Source: Billgrantia ethanolica
GTDB taxonomy: Bacteria > Pseudomonadota > Gammaproteobacteria > Pseudomonadales > Halomonadaceae
Direction: 5' to 3'
Length of the DNA stretch: 64,000 nucleotides
Assembly: GCF_021404305.1 (NCBI RefSeq)
Contig: NZ_JABFTX010000002.1
Location: 248,001-312,000, forward strand
Part shown: in pieces, positions 1 through 7,736 of the stretch
Position numbering within the stretch: the stretch's first letter is position 1
Layout: each line of letters begins with the position of its first letter
Position numbers and translations under genes: made by a program
The notes under the pieces: generated by a model
The model's input: only the letters and a program-made list of their open reading frames with translations
Database searches by the model: none
What the model was told of the DNA's origin: nothing

Positions 1-711
1 ATCGTGACCGCCGTTGGGGTGGCACAGCAGTGGCCAGCCCCAGCGCTCGGCAATACGTCGCGAGCAGTGCCACGACACCATTCGGTCGGTTTTCGAGGTC
101 AGCACCAAGGCCGGCAAGCCGGGCAGTTCCTGAGGCACGGGGAACCCTCTGGCGGCGGCCAGCAACTGGCGCACCAGGTTGGCCTTGCTCACCGGCGCTT
201 CGCGTTGCCAGCGGGCGTATCGCTGCGCCACGCCGTGCAGGTCGCTTTGCAACCGGGTGGTCATACGCAGAATCGCGAGCTCGCGTCGTTCATGACTGAG
301 CGGCAGCAGCAGGGCCATCAGCAGGCGTGGATATTGCCGTGGACGCAAGCGCTGGTAGAAGGGGGCCGTGCCACGCAGGCTCGAGTTGATCAGCACCAGA
401 CACGCCACCTCATCGGGAAAACGCTGTGCCCAGCGCAGCGCCACCATGCCGCCCAGCGAGATCGCCAGTACCCGGTGCGGGCCACGGTTGCCGGCAGCGT
501 TCAACTCACGGCGCAGTGCATCGACCATGCCGTCGATGTGAGTCGGGCTGGCCTCGCGCCAGAGCACCCCGTTGCCGGGAAGATCCACTGCCCTGGCCGG
601 TTGTTGCAGCACCTGGGCCAGCCGCTCAGGAAAGCCTTCCCAGTGGCGTGCCTCGCGTACCAGACCGCGCAGCAGGATCCAGCCGGGGCATGTCTCTGAA
701 TGACTATCCAT
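1..711 (-). CDS. Alpha/beta hydrolase (C-terminal end off the window)
   Basis: The minus-strand frame is open from an ATG at 711 to the window edge, giving 237 visible residues. It looks like an alpha/beta hydrolase fold enzyme. There is a DLPGNG turn near residue 43, a nucleophile elbow AIS-L-GG with candidate Ser85 (Ala replaces the usual first Gly), a KTD segment that may hold the acid, and an NGGHD end that would supply the catalytic His236. So the enzyme is nearly complete and lacks only its last helix. It lies 42 bases after the lipid kinase gene on the same strand, so the two may be cotranscribed. No Shine-Dalgarno sequence is seen before the ATG, and no other start is available before an upstream in-frame stop. 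The substrate cannot be told. Confidence 0.75.
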   Translation of the reverse strand, partial: MDSHSETCPGWILLRGLVREARHWEGFPERLAQVLQQPARAVDLPGNGVLWREASPTHIDGMVDALRRELNAAGNRGPHRVLAISLGGMVALRWAQRFPDEVACLVLINSSLRGTAPFYQRLRPRQYPRLLMALLLPLSHERRELAILRMTTRLQSDLHGVAQRYARWQREAPVSKANLVRQLLAAARGFPVPQELPGLPALVLTSKTDRMVSWHCSRRIAERWGWPLLCHPNGGHD

Positions 712-753
712 ACAAGGGGGCTTTATCTCATGGTGCCTGCTCTTCCGCCTGCG

Positions 754-1704
754 TCAGAACGACTTGGGGCTCGGGCGTGCCATGGGCGAGGCATCGTTGG
801 GTGTGTAATGAACGGCGGGAGTAGCTTCCGGCCGGCCCGAGACCAGGCGGTTGCCCATCACCTTGAGTACACCCCGTCGCGTAAAGGCCGAAATGTTGGC
901 CATGCGCCCCAGGCTTTCACCGTCGGCCGTGACCGTGTGGCCATGACGCAGCTGAATATGGCACTGGGGCGATTGGAAATGCACCACGGTTTCGTTGGAA
1001 CGGGGTGTCTGCCTCAGCAGCTTGGTGGCAACGAAAGCCATCAGCACGCGTAGCCATGAGTGATGCCGTACCGCCACCACGTTGAGCATGCCGTCGTCGA
1101 TGCTGGCCTCAGGGATCTCATGCCCGCCGCCGAAATAGGCACCCGAGGCAATGGCGATGGTGAGCCATGGGCCCTCGACCGAGCGGTCGTCGCACTCGAT
1201 ACGGCCATGGATACCGCGCTGCATGCCGAGCCGCTGCGCCAGCGTCAGCAGATAGCTGAATCTGCCCAGGTGGCGCTTCTGCTCCCGGGAGGCTTGGCGG
1301 GAAGGCAGCGTGCCAAGGCCGATGTGCGCGACATTGAGGAAGGCCGTGCCGTTGAGCCAGGCGACATCGACCTCCAGGCTTTGCTGTGAGGCCATCAGCC
1401 TGCACAGCTCCAGCGGGTCGTCAGGCAATCCCAGGTTGCGGGCGAAGTCGTTGGCCGTGCCGGAGGGCAGCACGCCCAAAGTGGCACCTCGCTCGATGCA
1501 GACCGATGCGACCCGGTTCACCGAGCCATCGCCCCCGGCCACCAGCACACGATCGTCGGGTGCCACCTCCTGCTCCCACTCGGTCTCGTTGAGCCCGCGG
1601 ACGCGCAGCTCCTCGATACCCGCCGTCTGAAGATAGCCCCGCCAGTACGACTCGCCGTGGCTGCCATCGCCCGCCGCCTTGTTGACGATCAGCCAGTAGT
1701 TCAT
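754..1704 (-). CDS. YegS/DAGK-family lipid kinase
   Basis: A 316-residue protein of the diacylglycerol kinase catalytic family (YegS/BmrU type), which phosphorylates lipid hydroxyls with ATP at the inner membrane face. GGDGS (residues 57-61) and GTANDFAR (82-89) are the nucleotide-binding and catalytic signatures. The C-terminal beta domain carries the FGGGHEI and DDGMLNVV segments typical of the family. The frame opens 12 codons earlier at 1740, but the ATG at 1704 is preceded by GGAGA at suitable spacing and starts directly on the first strand of the fold (NYWLIVNKAAG), so it is chosen. It is upstream of the hydrolase in the same direction. The exact lipid substrate is not predictable. Confidence 0.88.
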   Translation of the reverse strand: MNYWLIVNKAAGDGSHGESYWRGYLQTAGIEELRVRGLNETEWEQEVAPDDRVLVAGGDGSVNRVASVCIERGATLGVLPSGTANDFARNLGLPDDPLELCRLMASQQSLEVDVAWLNGTAFLNVAHIGLGTLPSRQASREQKRHLGRFSYLLTLAQRLGMQRGIHGRIECDDRSVEGPWLTIAIASGAYFGGGHEIPEASIDDGMLNVVAVRHHSWLRVLMAFVATKLLRQTPRSNETVVHFQSPQCHIQLRHGHTVTADGESLGRMANISAFTRRGVLKVMGNRLVSGRPEATPAVHYTPNDASPMARPSPKSF

Positions 1705-2096
1705 CGGTGTCTCCTTCACCTTGGTACATTCCTTGAACATAAGAATAAGAACTAGGATAGCGAGCTATTGTTCCGCTCGCCTTAGCATAGGTGGAGTCGC
1801 TTGGGTTCGTTATCCAGGTGAAGAAAGAACACCCACTCGGTACCGCTCAAAACAGAAAAAATTCCACGGGTTCAGCGGTATGCAGTGCGGGGCAGGGCAT
1901 GATTCAATCTGCCCATATCGACACGCCGAACAGGCTGCCCCCACCTCATTCGTTTTCCCAAGTCAATGACATGCGGTCGGCGCTTTGTGCGCTGGCTGTT
2001 CGGCATGTCATTGCCCTGAATCGGGAAAATGCGAGGAAAAGGGGGCCACCAGGTGTCGAGACCGAACGCTCTCATCACCCTGATAGGAGGCCCCCT
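1705..2096. other. Divergent intergenic region
   Basis: A 392-base gap between two divergent genes. The frame of the oxidoreductase stays open back to 1791, but nothing there resembles protein, and the AGGAGG at 2085-2090 puts the start later. The first part is AT-richer (about 1735-1780) and probably holds promoters. The only other structure seen is the long inverted repeat at 1964-2013. Confidence 0.6.
1964..2013 (+). repeat. 11-bp perfect inverted repeat, 28-bp spacer
   Basis: CAATGACATGC at 1964-1974 is exactly matched by its complement GCATGTCATTG at 2003-2013. The spacer contains GCGC-TTTGT-GCGC, which would extend the structure. There is no T-tract after it. It lies about 85 bases before the oxidoreductase start and could be a leader hairpin or a two-site operator. 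Confidence 0.5.
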
Positions 2097-3299
2097 GTGC
2101 CCATGGAGAACCTCTCGACCATTCCAGCCACCATGCACGCCATGGTCCTGACCGGCCACGGCGACATCGACAAGCTGGTGTATCGAAGCGACGTTGCCAC
2201 GCCGCGTCCCGGGCCGGGGGAGGTGCTGGTACAGGTCACTGCCACGGCCAAGAACAACACCGACCGCAAGGCCCGTGAAGGGCTCTATCCGACCAAGGAC
2301 AAGGGCGAGGTGACCTCCTTCGCCATGGGCGGCGAGCCGACCCTGACCTTCCCGCGCATCCAGGGCGCCGACGTGGCTGGCCGCGTGGTGGCGGTGGGCG
2401 AGGGTGTCGCTGCTTCGCGCATCGGTGAGCGCGGTCTGCTCGACTTCAATCTCTATGCCGACGCGCGGCGCGACATCAACCTGACGCCGGACTACTACGG
2501 CCACGGTGCCGATGGCGGCTACGCCGAGTACATCGCCGTGCCGTCGGACCAGTTCCATCACGTGCCCAACCCGGAGCTCGCCGACGCCGAGCTGGCGGCG
2601 ATGGGCATGTGCTCTTATCAGACCGGCTACCACATGATGACCTCGGCCAGGGTCGCGGCGGGGGAGCGGGTGTTGGTCAGCGGGGCCAGCGGCGGCGTGG
2701 GCGCGGCGCTGATCCAGATGTGCCGCATCGTCGGTGCGATTCCCTATGCGGTGAGTCAGCCCGACAAGGCCGAGGCGCTGCTGGCGCTGGGCGCCGAGGC
2801 GGTGATCGACCGCGGCGATCTCTCCACCTTCGTCGAGCGCGTGCTCAAGGCCACCGGTGGGGCGCCCATCGATGCGGTGATGGACCTGGTCGGCGGCGAG
2901 ATGACCGATCTGTTCATCGACACCATGATCGGCGACATGAAGGCGCGCACCACCTACCCGCGGCTCTCCATCGCCGGGGCCAGCGGCGGTAACCTCAGCG
3001 AGATCATGTGGACCCGCATCTATCTCTACCAGGTGCAGATCTTCGGCGTTTCCCACGGCACCCGCGAGGAGGCCGAGCAGCTCATCGAGTGGATTCGTTC
3101 CGGCCAGCTCAAGCCGGTGCTGCACGCTGCGTTCAAGCTCTCCGAGCTGCACGAGGCCGAGCGCTACTTCGTCAACCGCGGCAGCAACTACCTGGGCAAG
3201 ATCGTCGTCGTGCCCGATTCCCAATGGGCCGAGCACGGTGCTCCCTTTGCGCTCGAGGGCAATCTTTTCAAGGGCACCGTTTTCAAGGACAACGCATGA
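2097..3299 (+). CDS. Quinone-oxidoreductase-like MDR dehydrogenase
   Basis: A 400-residue medium-chain dehydrogenase/reductase of the quinone oxidoreductase branch. The N-terminal GroES-like domain carries GPGEVLVQV and IQGADVAGRVV. The Rossmann core has the SGASGGVGAA nucleotide-binding loop, followed by a GAEAVIDR stretch typical of these enzymes. The usual cluster of structural zinc cysteines is not seen, so it is probably zinc-independent. AGGAGG at 2085-2090 favours the GTG at 2097 (spacing 6); the ATG at 2103 is the alternative. Its stop overlaps the start of the proline-racemase-family gene (ATGA at 3296-3299), so the two are translationally coupled and probably act in one pathway, perhaps amino or imino acid breakdown. 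The substrate is unknown. Confidence 0.85.
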   Translation: MPMENLSTIPATMHAMVLTGHGDIDKLVYRSDVATPRPGPGEVLVQVTATAKNNTDRKAREGLYPTKDKGEVTSFAMGGEPTLTFPRIQGADVAGRVVAVGEGVAASRIGERGLLDFNLYADARRDINLTPDYYGHGADGGYAEYIAVPSDQFHHVPNPELADAELAAMGMCSYQTGYHMMTSARVAAGERVLVSGASGGVGAALIQMCRIVGAIPYAVSQPDKAEALLALGAEAVIDRGDLSTFVERVLKATGGAPIDAVMDLVGGEMTDLFIDTMIGDMKARTTYPRLSIAGASGGNLSEIMWTRIYLYQVQIFGVSHGTREEAEQLIEWIRSGQLKPVLHAAFKLSELHEAERYFVNRGSNYLGKIVVVPDSQWAEHGAPFALEGNLFKGTVFKDNA

Positions 3300-4342
3300 G
3301 CCACGAACTGACCCTGCAACTGCTCGACACCCATGCCGGCGGCGACGTCAGCCGGATCGTGATCGGCGGTATCGACCCGCTGCCCGGCGACACCGTGCGC
3401 CAGCAGATGGAGTACCTGGAGAACGACGCCGACGGCCTGCGCAAGCTGCTACTGGGCGAGCCCTACGGCATTCCCGAGATGTCGGTGGATCTGATCGTGC
3501 CCGCCTGCGATGCCAGGGCGCAGATGGGCTACATCATCATGGAGGTGATGGGCTACCCCATCTATTCCGGTTCCAACACCATCTGTACCGCCACGGCGCT
3601 GCTCGAAACCGGGCTGATCCCCAAGCGCGAAGGTATCCAGCACTTCACGCTGGAATCCCCCGCCGGGCTGGTGAAGATCGAAGCGCGGGTCGAGAACGGC
3701 GTAGTGGAGGCGATCACCTGTGGCGGTCTGCCGAGCTACATCGACACCCATCGGGCCACCATCCACGTGCCCGAGGTGGGCGACGTGACCTACAGCATCG
3801 CCTACAGCGGCGGCTTCTACGCCCTGGTGGATGCGGCCGAGCTCGGCTTCTCGCTCAAGCGCGAGGAGGAGCGCGCCCTGGCCGAGTGCGCGCACCGCAT
3901 CGTCGAGGCGATCCAGGCGCGCAGCGGCTTCTCCCACTACACCCTGGGCGACGTCGGTCCATTGCCGTTTCTGCACTTCATGGGGCCGGTGGAGCAGATC
4001 GCCGACGACTTCTACCGCTCACGCTCGACGACCTACGTGCACCCCGGCGTGATCTGTCGTAGCACCACCGGTACCGGCACCTCGGCGCGGCTGGCGCTGA
4101 TGCACTACGAGGGCACCATCAAGCCCGGCGACCGCCTGGAAACCGTCTCGCTGCGCGAAACCGGTTTCATCGGTCAGTTCATCGAAGCGCGTGAGGCCGG
4201 CGGCAAGCACCAGGTGGTGGAGAACACCATCACCGGCAAGAGCTATGTGCTGGCGCGCTCGGAGATCGTGGTCAACTGCGAAGATCCGATGGTCGACTGT
4301 GGCGGGCTGCACCATATCCTGGCAAGCCGGCATCAGTCGTAG
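3296..4342 (+). CDS. Proline racemase family enzyme with Ser/Thr active-site pair
   Basis: A 348-residue protein of the proline racemase / hydroxyproline epimerase / 3-hydroxyproline dehydratase family. The usual first active-site block MCGH-N is SGSN here (Ser91 in place of the catalytic Cys, Ser93 in place of His). The second block, normally DRSPCGTGTSA, reads CRSTTGTGTSA (Thr258 in place of the second Cys). Known family chemistry uses Cys/Cys for racemisation and epimerisation and Cys/Thr for dehydration, so this Ser/Thr form may catalyse something else. A nearby Cys254 sits where Asp is usual. The gene is coupled by a 4-base overlap to the upstream oxidoreductase. Its 3' end overlaps the convergent membrane-protein gene by 10 bases. 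Family membership is secure; the reaction is not. Confidence 0.85.
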   Translation: MSHELTLQLLDTHAGGDVSRIVIGGIDPLPGDTVRQQMEYLENDADGLRKLLLGEPYGIPEMSVDLIVPACDARAQMGYIIMEVMGYPIYSGSNTICTATALLETGLIPKREGIQHFTLESPAGLVKIEARVENGVVEAITCGGLPSYIDTHRATIHVPEVGDVTYSIAYSGGFYALVDAAELGFSLKREEERALAECAHRIVEAIQARSGFSHYTLGDVGPLPFLHFMGPVEQIADDFYRSRSTTYVHPGVICRSTTGTGTSARLALMHYEGTIKPGDRLETVSLRETGFIGQFIEAREAGGKHQVVENTITGKSYVLARSEIVVNCEDPMVDCGGLHHILASRHQS

Positions 4343-5337
4343 CGACGTCGCCACTGTTTCACGGCGATCTGCTCCTTGACCAGTTCGAGCATGTCGACGA
4401 GCACCTGTTCGGTCACCCGATCGGTGTGCTCGTCGACCTGCAGCCAGGTGTCGAAGCCGCTGTCGGCCAGGCGTTCCACCAGGGCGGTGAACTCCGGCGA
4501 GCGCAGCCCCACCATGGCCTCATGCACCAGACGACAGGCCAGGTCGCTCATGCTCGCCTCCATGCTGCGGGCGAGCGTATCGCCCATCGGCAGGCGTCGC
4601 AGGCGCTTCATTTCCTGACTCTCCGCCACCGTACGGCTCACTAGCGAGCTGACGTAGCGCATCGTATCGTCGCGGTTGCGCGCATAGGCATTGCCGGTCA
4701 TCTCCTCCAGCCGGCGTGTGAGTTCGTGAATCAGCTGCTGCTTGCGCGGCATTACCACTTGGTCGACGACCCGCGTGGAGAACGAATCGTTGGAGCGGAT
4801 CTGCTCCTGCATGTTGCCCAGCAGGCGAATCGCCACGCGATCGGAGAGCTCTTCGAAGAAGATGTCGTAGTACTTGGTGTAAACGGCGTAGAGCCGCCAG
4901 CGGCGCACGTCGATCAGCCCCAGCCGCTGTAGACGGCCCAGCAGCGAGATCACGCGCAGAATACGCAGCAGGCGGAACCCCCCCACCGGGATGCAGCCCA
5001 GCACGTCGTACCAGTGCACGAACGGGTAGAAGAACCAACGGTGGTAGCGTCGCTCGGCGATGGCCACCGCCCAGCCCAGCAGCACGTCGAGCACGAAGAG
5101 GGCGACGAAGAGCAGGTCGATCTCGACGAAATTCTCGTGGATATGCCGGTCGTAGATGCCGTGCAGCCCTGGGGCGACGGCGGCGAAGGCCGCGTTGAGC
5201 GGACCGAGCAGGAACAACGCATCGAACAGCAACAGCGCCAGATTGACCACCACCAGCACGATGATCAGCAGATCCCAGACCAAGTGCAGGCGTTCCAGCC
5301 CGGGGCTCAGCGGGCGCGAGACTCTTCTCGACGGCAT
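4333..5337 (-). CDS. Voltage-sensor-like (ion transport) membrane protein
   Basis: A 334-residue protein. The N-terminal half has four hydrophobic segments resembling the S1-S4 voltage-sensor domain of ion channels. The acidic VEIDLLFVALFVLDVLLGW segment looks like S2/S3, and FRLLRILRVISLLGRLQR has arginines spaced as in S4. No S5-pore-S6 block follows. The C-terminal half (about residues 150-334) is soluble, charged and helical (RRLEEMTGNAYARNRDD, KRLRRLPMGD). It could be a sensor or proton-channel-like protein, or an ion transporter relative that lost its pore. The ATG at 5337 is preceded by AAGGAG; an upstream ATG at 5352 lacks a good site. It sits between a convergent enzyme gene and arfB, with no functional link evident. 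Confidence 0.7.
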   Translation of the reverse strand: MPSRRVSRPLSPGLERLHLVWDLLIIVLVVVNLALLLFDALFLLGPLNAAFAAVAPGLHGIYDRHIHENFVEIDLLFVALFVLDVLLGWAVAIAERRYHRWFFYPFVHWYDVLGCIPVGGFRLLRILRVISLLGRLQRLGLIDVRRWRLYAVYTKYYDIFFEELSDRVAIRLLGNMQEQIRSNDSFSTRVVDQVVMPRKQQLIHELTRRLEEMTGNAYARNRDDTMRYVSSLVSRTVAESQEMKRLRRLPMGDTLARSMEASMSDLACRLVHEAMVGLRSPEFTALVERLADSGFDTWLQVDEHTDRVTEQVLVDMLELVKEQIAVKQWRRRYD

Positions 5338-5387
5338 GGAGGCTCCTTGCACGGCGTTTAGGCTAAAGGTTAGCAGCCATTCCCCGC

Positions 5388-5801
5388 CTACAACTTGATC
5401 TTGCCGCGCAGCGCCTTGGCTTGCCCCTTCTTCGTCTTCTTGTCCATGCGCTTCTGCTTCGAGGCGCGGCTCGGCTTTGTCGGTTTGCGTGCCTTGCGCG
5501 TCTTCACCGCTTCCTGAATCAGCGCCTTGAGCCGCTCCAGGGCGTCTTCGCGGTTCTGCTCGAAGGTGCGAAAGCTCTGCGCCTTGATCACCACCACGCC
5601 CTCCTTGGTGATGCGGCTGTCGGAGAGTGCCAGCAGTCGCTCCTGGTAGAAGGGCGGCAGGCTCGAAGCGCGAATGTCGAAGCGCAGGTGCACCGCGGAG
5701 GCCACCTTGTTGACGTTCTGGCCGCCCGCGCCCTGGGCACGTATCTGGCTGATCTCGATCTCGTGGTCGGCCAGTTCCACGCTATTGGAGAGTCGCAGCA
5801 T
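5388..5801 (-). CDS. arfB: ArfB, alternative ribosome-rescue factor
   Basis: A 137-residue release-factor-like peptidyl-tRNA hydrolase (ArfB/YaeJ). It frees ribosomes stalled on mRNA lacking a stop codon. The catalytic GGQ motif is in QGAGGQNVNKVASAV, near residue 27. The tail is highly basic (KTRKARKPTKPSRASKQKR onward), as needed to enter the empty mRNA channel. Length matches the family (about 140 residues). AGGAGG lies six bases before the ATG. It is probably a single-gene unit, with the AmpR-type gene upstream in the same direction after a short gap. Confidence 0.95.
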   Translation of the reverse strand: MLRLSNSVELADHEIEISQIRAQGAGGQNVNKVASAVHLRFDIRASSLPPFYQERLLALSDSRITKEGVVVIKAQSFRTFEQNREDALERLKALIQEAVKTRKARKPTKPSRASKQKRMDKKTKKGQAKALRGKIKL

Positions 5802-5844
5802 GTCGGCCTCCTGACGATGGTTGGTGGGAGAGCTGCAACGTAGG

Positions 5845-6738
5845 CTAGGCCTTGCTGCCGTAAGCCAAGCTTACCTCTTCGAACAGCCAGTTGGCGAAAG
5901 TCGCCATGGCCGCGCTGGGCTTGCGTGACTTGAGCCGCGTCAGCCAATAGCTGCCCAGCGCGGCGTGAATGTCGAAGGGCTGCACGACCTGGCTGCTATC
6001 CAGCTGGCGCGCAAACATGCGCGGTGGCGCGAGGGCTACCCCTGCCCCCTGCACAGCGGCTTCCATCATGGCCAGCGAAGAGTCGAAGGTGATGCCACTG
6101 GGTCGCGCGGGGGGGCGGGCGATGCCAGCGGCGGCGAACCAGTGGCTCCACTCGCTCTCGCGATAGGAGCGCAGCAGGGTCTGGCGGAAGAGGTCCGATG
6201 GCGCCTTGAGCGCTTCCGCCAGGCGCGGCGTGCACAGGGGGGAGTGCGGCGCATCGAAGAGCCGCTGCGCCTCGAGCCCGTGCCAGGCTCCATCGCCGAA
6301 GCGAATGGCGTAGTCCAGTCCTTCGCTGGTCATGTCCACCCGATTGTTATGGGTCGAAATTCTGACTTCGATCAGCGGATGCCGGGCCTGAAAGCGCGCC
6401 AGGCGTGGCAGCAGCCAGCCCACCGCAAAGGTACCCACTGCACCGACATGGAGAACGTCGCGTACCCTGCCGCCTTCGAGCCGCTCCAGCATGTCCGCCA
6501 TGCGGTCGAAGGACTCCCGCATGACCGGCAGCAGCGCCTCGCCCTCGGCGGTGATCATCAATCCCCGCGGCAAGCGCTTGAAGAGTGCCACTCCCAGGCG
6601 TTCTTCCAGCAGCTTGACCTGATGACTCACGGCCGCTTGGGTCACGTTCAGTTCGTCGGCGGCGTGGGTAAAGCTCAGATGGCGTGCCGCCGCCTCGAAG
6701 GCGCGCAAGGCGTTGAGTGGCAGATAAGGTCTCGTCAT
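5845..6738 (-). CDS. ampR: AmpR-type LysR regulator of the adjacent beta-lactamase
   Basis: A 297-residue LysR-family regulator. The N-terminal winged helix (residues 1-65; LNALRAFEAAARHLSFTHAA, VTQAAVSHQVK) and much of the effector domain (VGAVGTFAVGWLLPRLARF, STHNNRVD, EGLDYAIRFGDGAWHG) closely follow the AmpR of Pseudomonas as I recall it. AmpR binds peptidoglycan fragments: UDP-MurNAc-pentapeptide represses and anhydro-muropeptides activate beta-lactamase transcription. It is divergent from the class D beta-lactamase gene at 6864, the standard AmpR arrangement with an unusual partner. The 125-base gap should hold its LysR-type binding site. The start at 6738 has no strong Shine-Dalgarno. 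Confidence in AmpR rather than GcvA is good because of the neighbour. Confidence 0.85.
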   Translation of the reverse strand: MTRPYLPLNALRAFEAAARHLSFTHAADELNVTQAAVSHQVKLLEERLGVALFKRLPRGLMITAEGEALLPVMRESFDRMADMLERLEGGRVRDVLHVGAVGTFAVGWLLPRLARFQARHPLIEVRISTHNNRVDMTSEGLDYAIRFGDGAWHGLEAQRLFDAPHSPLCTPRLAEALKAPSDLFRQTLLRSYRESEWSHWFAAAGIARPPARPSGITFDSSLAMMEAAVQGAGVALAPPRMFARQLDSSQVVQPFDIHAALGSYWLTRLKSRKPSAAMATFANWLFEEVSLAYGSKA

Positions 6739-6863
6739 ATGCCCAAGCTCAGTTTATGGCTCGTGCAAGATATCATGGTTTGAACCTCTCGCCAGCCGGC
6801 CGCTACTCTGCGTTGCGACGCGTCGACTTCCCCAAGAGAACCCTACGACAAGCGGACGGAACC
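6739..6863. promoter_or_regulatory. ampR / beta-lactamase divergent control region
   Basis: 125 bases between two divergent starts. LysR regulators normally bind in such a gap and control both genes. I could not single out one T-N11-A operator with confidence. The stretch about 6736-6785 is AT-richer than the rest and is the likely site. Confidence 0.45.
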
Positions 6864-7685
6864 ATGATCATCAAGAAAAAAGCCCTCAAAACATTCATGG
6901 CAGGCGCGCTAGCCCTTGCGCTGGTGCCGGCCGGCGCCATGGCCGATGCGTGGCAGCAGCGCAGTGACTGGAGCGAGATCTTCCGTGCCAACGAAGCCAG
7001 CGGCACCCTGTTGGTGGTCGACAAGCGCGACGGTGGCACAACAACGCTGGTACACGACGGCGAGCGAGCCCGGGAGCGCTTCGTGTCGGCTTCCACCTTC
7101 AAGATTCCCCACACCCTGTTCGCTCTGGATGCCGGCGTGGTGGAGGATGAGTTCCAGGTCTTTGCCTGGGACGGCATCGAGCGCAGCATTCCCCAGTGGA
7201 ACGCCGACCATGACCTGCGCTCTGGCATGCGCAGCTCGGTAGTGTGGCTCTACCAGCAGTTCGCCCGCGAGCTGGGCGAGGAGAGCGAACGCCGCTATCT
7301 GGAAGCGATCGGCTACGGCAACGCCGAGATCGGCGACCAGTTGGAGCACTTCTGGTTGGAGGAAGATCTGTTGGAAATCTCCGCCGAGGAGCAGATCGCA
7401 TTCCTCGAGCGTCTCTACCGCAATGAGCTGCCGTTCGACGAGGCCGACCAGCGCCTGGTCAAGGATCTGATGATCACCGCTGCCGGCAGCGACTGGATAG
7501 TACGCGGCAAGACTGGCTGGAGCGGCCAGCTCGGCTGGTGGGTGGGCTGGGTGGAGCGCCCCAACGGCCCGGTGTTCTTTGCGCTCAACATGGAAACCCC
7601 CAACCGCATGGCCGACCTGCCCAAGCGTCAGGGTATCGTCGACGAGGCGTTGCGTACCATCGAGGCGCTGCCACCGGCGAACTGA
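6864..7685 (+). CDS. Class D (OXA-type) beta-lactamase
   Basis: A 273-residue serine beta-lactamase exported to the periplasm. The N-terminal signal peptide (basic KKKALK then a hydrophobic stretch) ends near AMA-DA, residues 25-29. Class D motifs are complete: STFK (Ser77, with Lys80 the residue normally carboxylated), SVV at 125-127, YGN at 151-153, FWLE at 163-166, and KTG at 216-218 followed by WSGQLGWWVGWV. The ATG at 6864 follows an ACGGA site and places the signal peptide correctly; the open frame extends further back without protein character. A strong hairpin follows the stop. Its divergent neighbour is AmpR-like, so induction by cell-wall damage is likely. No claim about resistance spectrum can be made from motifs alone. 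Confidence 0.92.
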   Translation: MIIKKKALKTFMAGALALALVPAGAMADAWQQRSDWSEIFRANEASGTLLVVDKRDGGTTTLVHDGERARERFVSASTFKIPHTLFALDAGVVEDEFQVFAWDGIERSIPQWNADHDLRSGMRSSVVWLYQQFARELGEESERRYLEAIGYGNAEIGDQLEHFWLEEDLLEISAEEQIAFLERLYRNELPFDEADQRLVKDLMITAAGSDWIVRGKTGWSGQLGWWVGWVERPNGPVFFALNMETPNRMADLPKRQGIVDEALRTIEALPPAN

Positions 7686-7701
7686 TCACGCTTGCCCAGG
7701 G

Positions 7702-7730
7702 GCCGCCCCGCGCTCGTTGCGGGGCGGCTT
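7702..7730 (+). terminator. Hairpin terminator after the beta-lactamase gene
   Basis: A perfect 10-bp stem, GCCGCCCCGC (7702-7711) and GCGGGGCGGC (7719-7728), with a 7-base loop. Only two Ts follow on the plus strand. It lies between convergent genes, so it may serve both. Confidence 0.7.
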
Positions 7731-7736
7731 CCAGGC

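Noticed and set aside
4..699. Plus-strand 231-codon open frame at the left edge
   Set aside because: It is antisense to the alpha/beta hydrolase, whose nucleophile elbow and His motif are clear; the plus-strand product has no recognisable pattern.
1872..3236. 454-codon minus-strand frame over the oxidoreductase
   Set aside because: A GC-rich shadow frame: His/Arg/Gly-rich with no domain, opposite a well-supported dehydrogenase.
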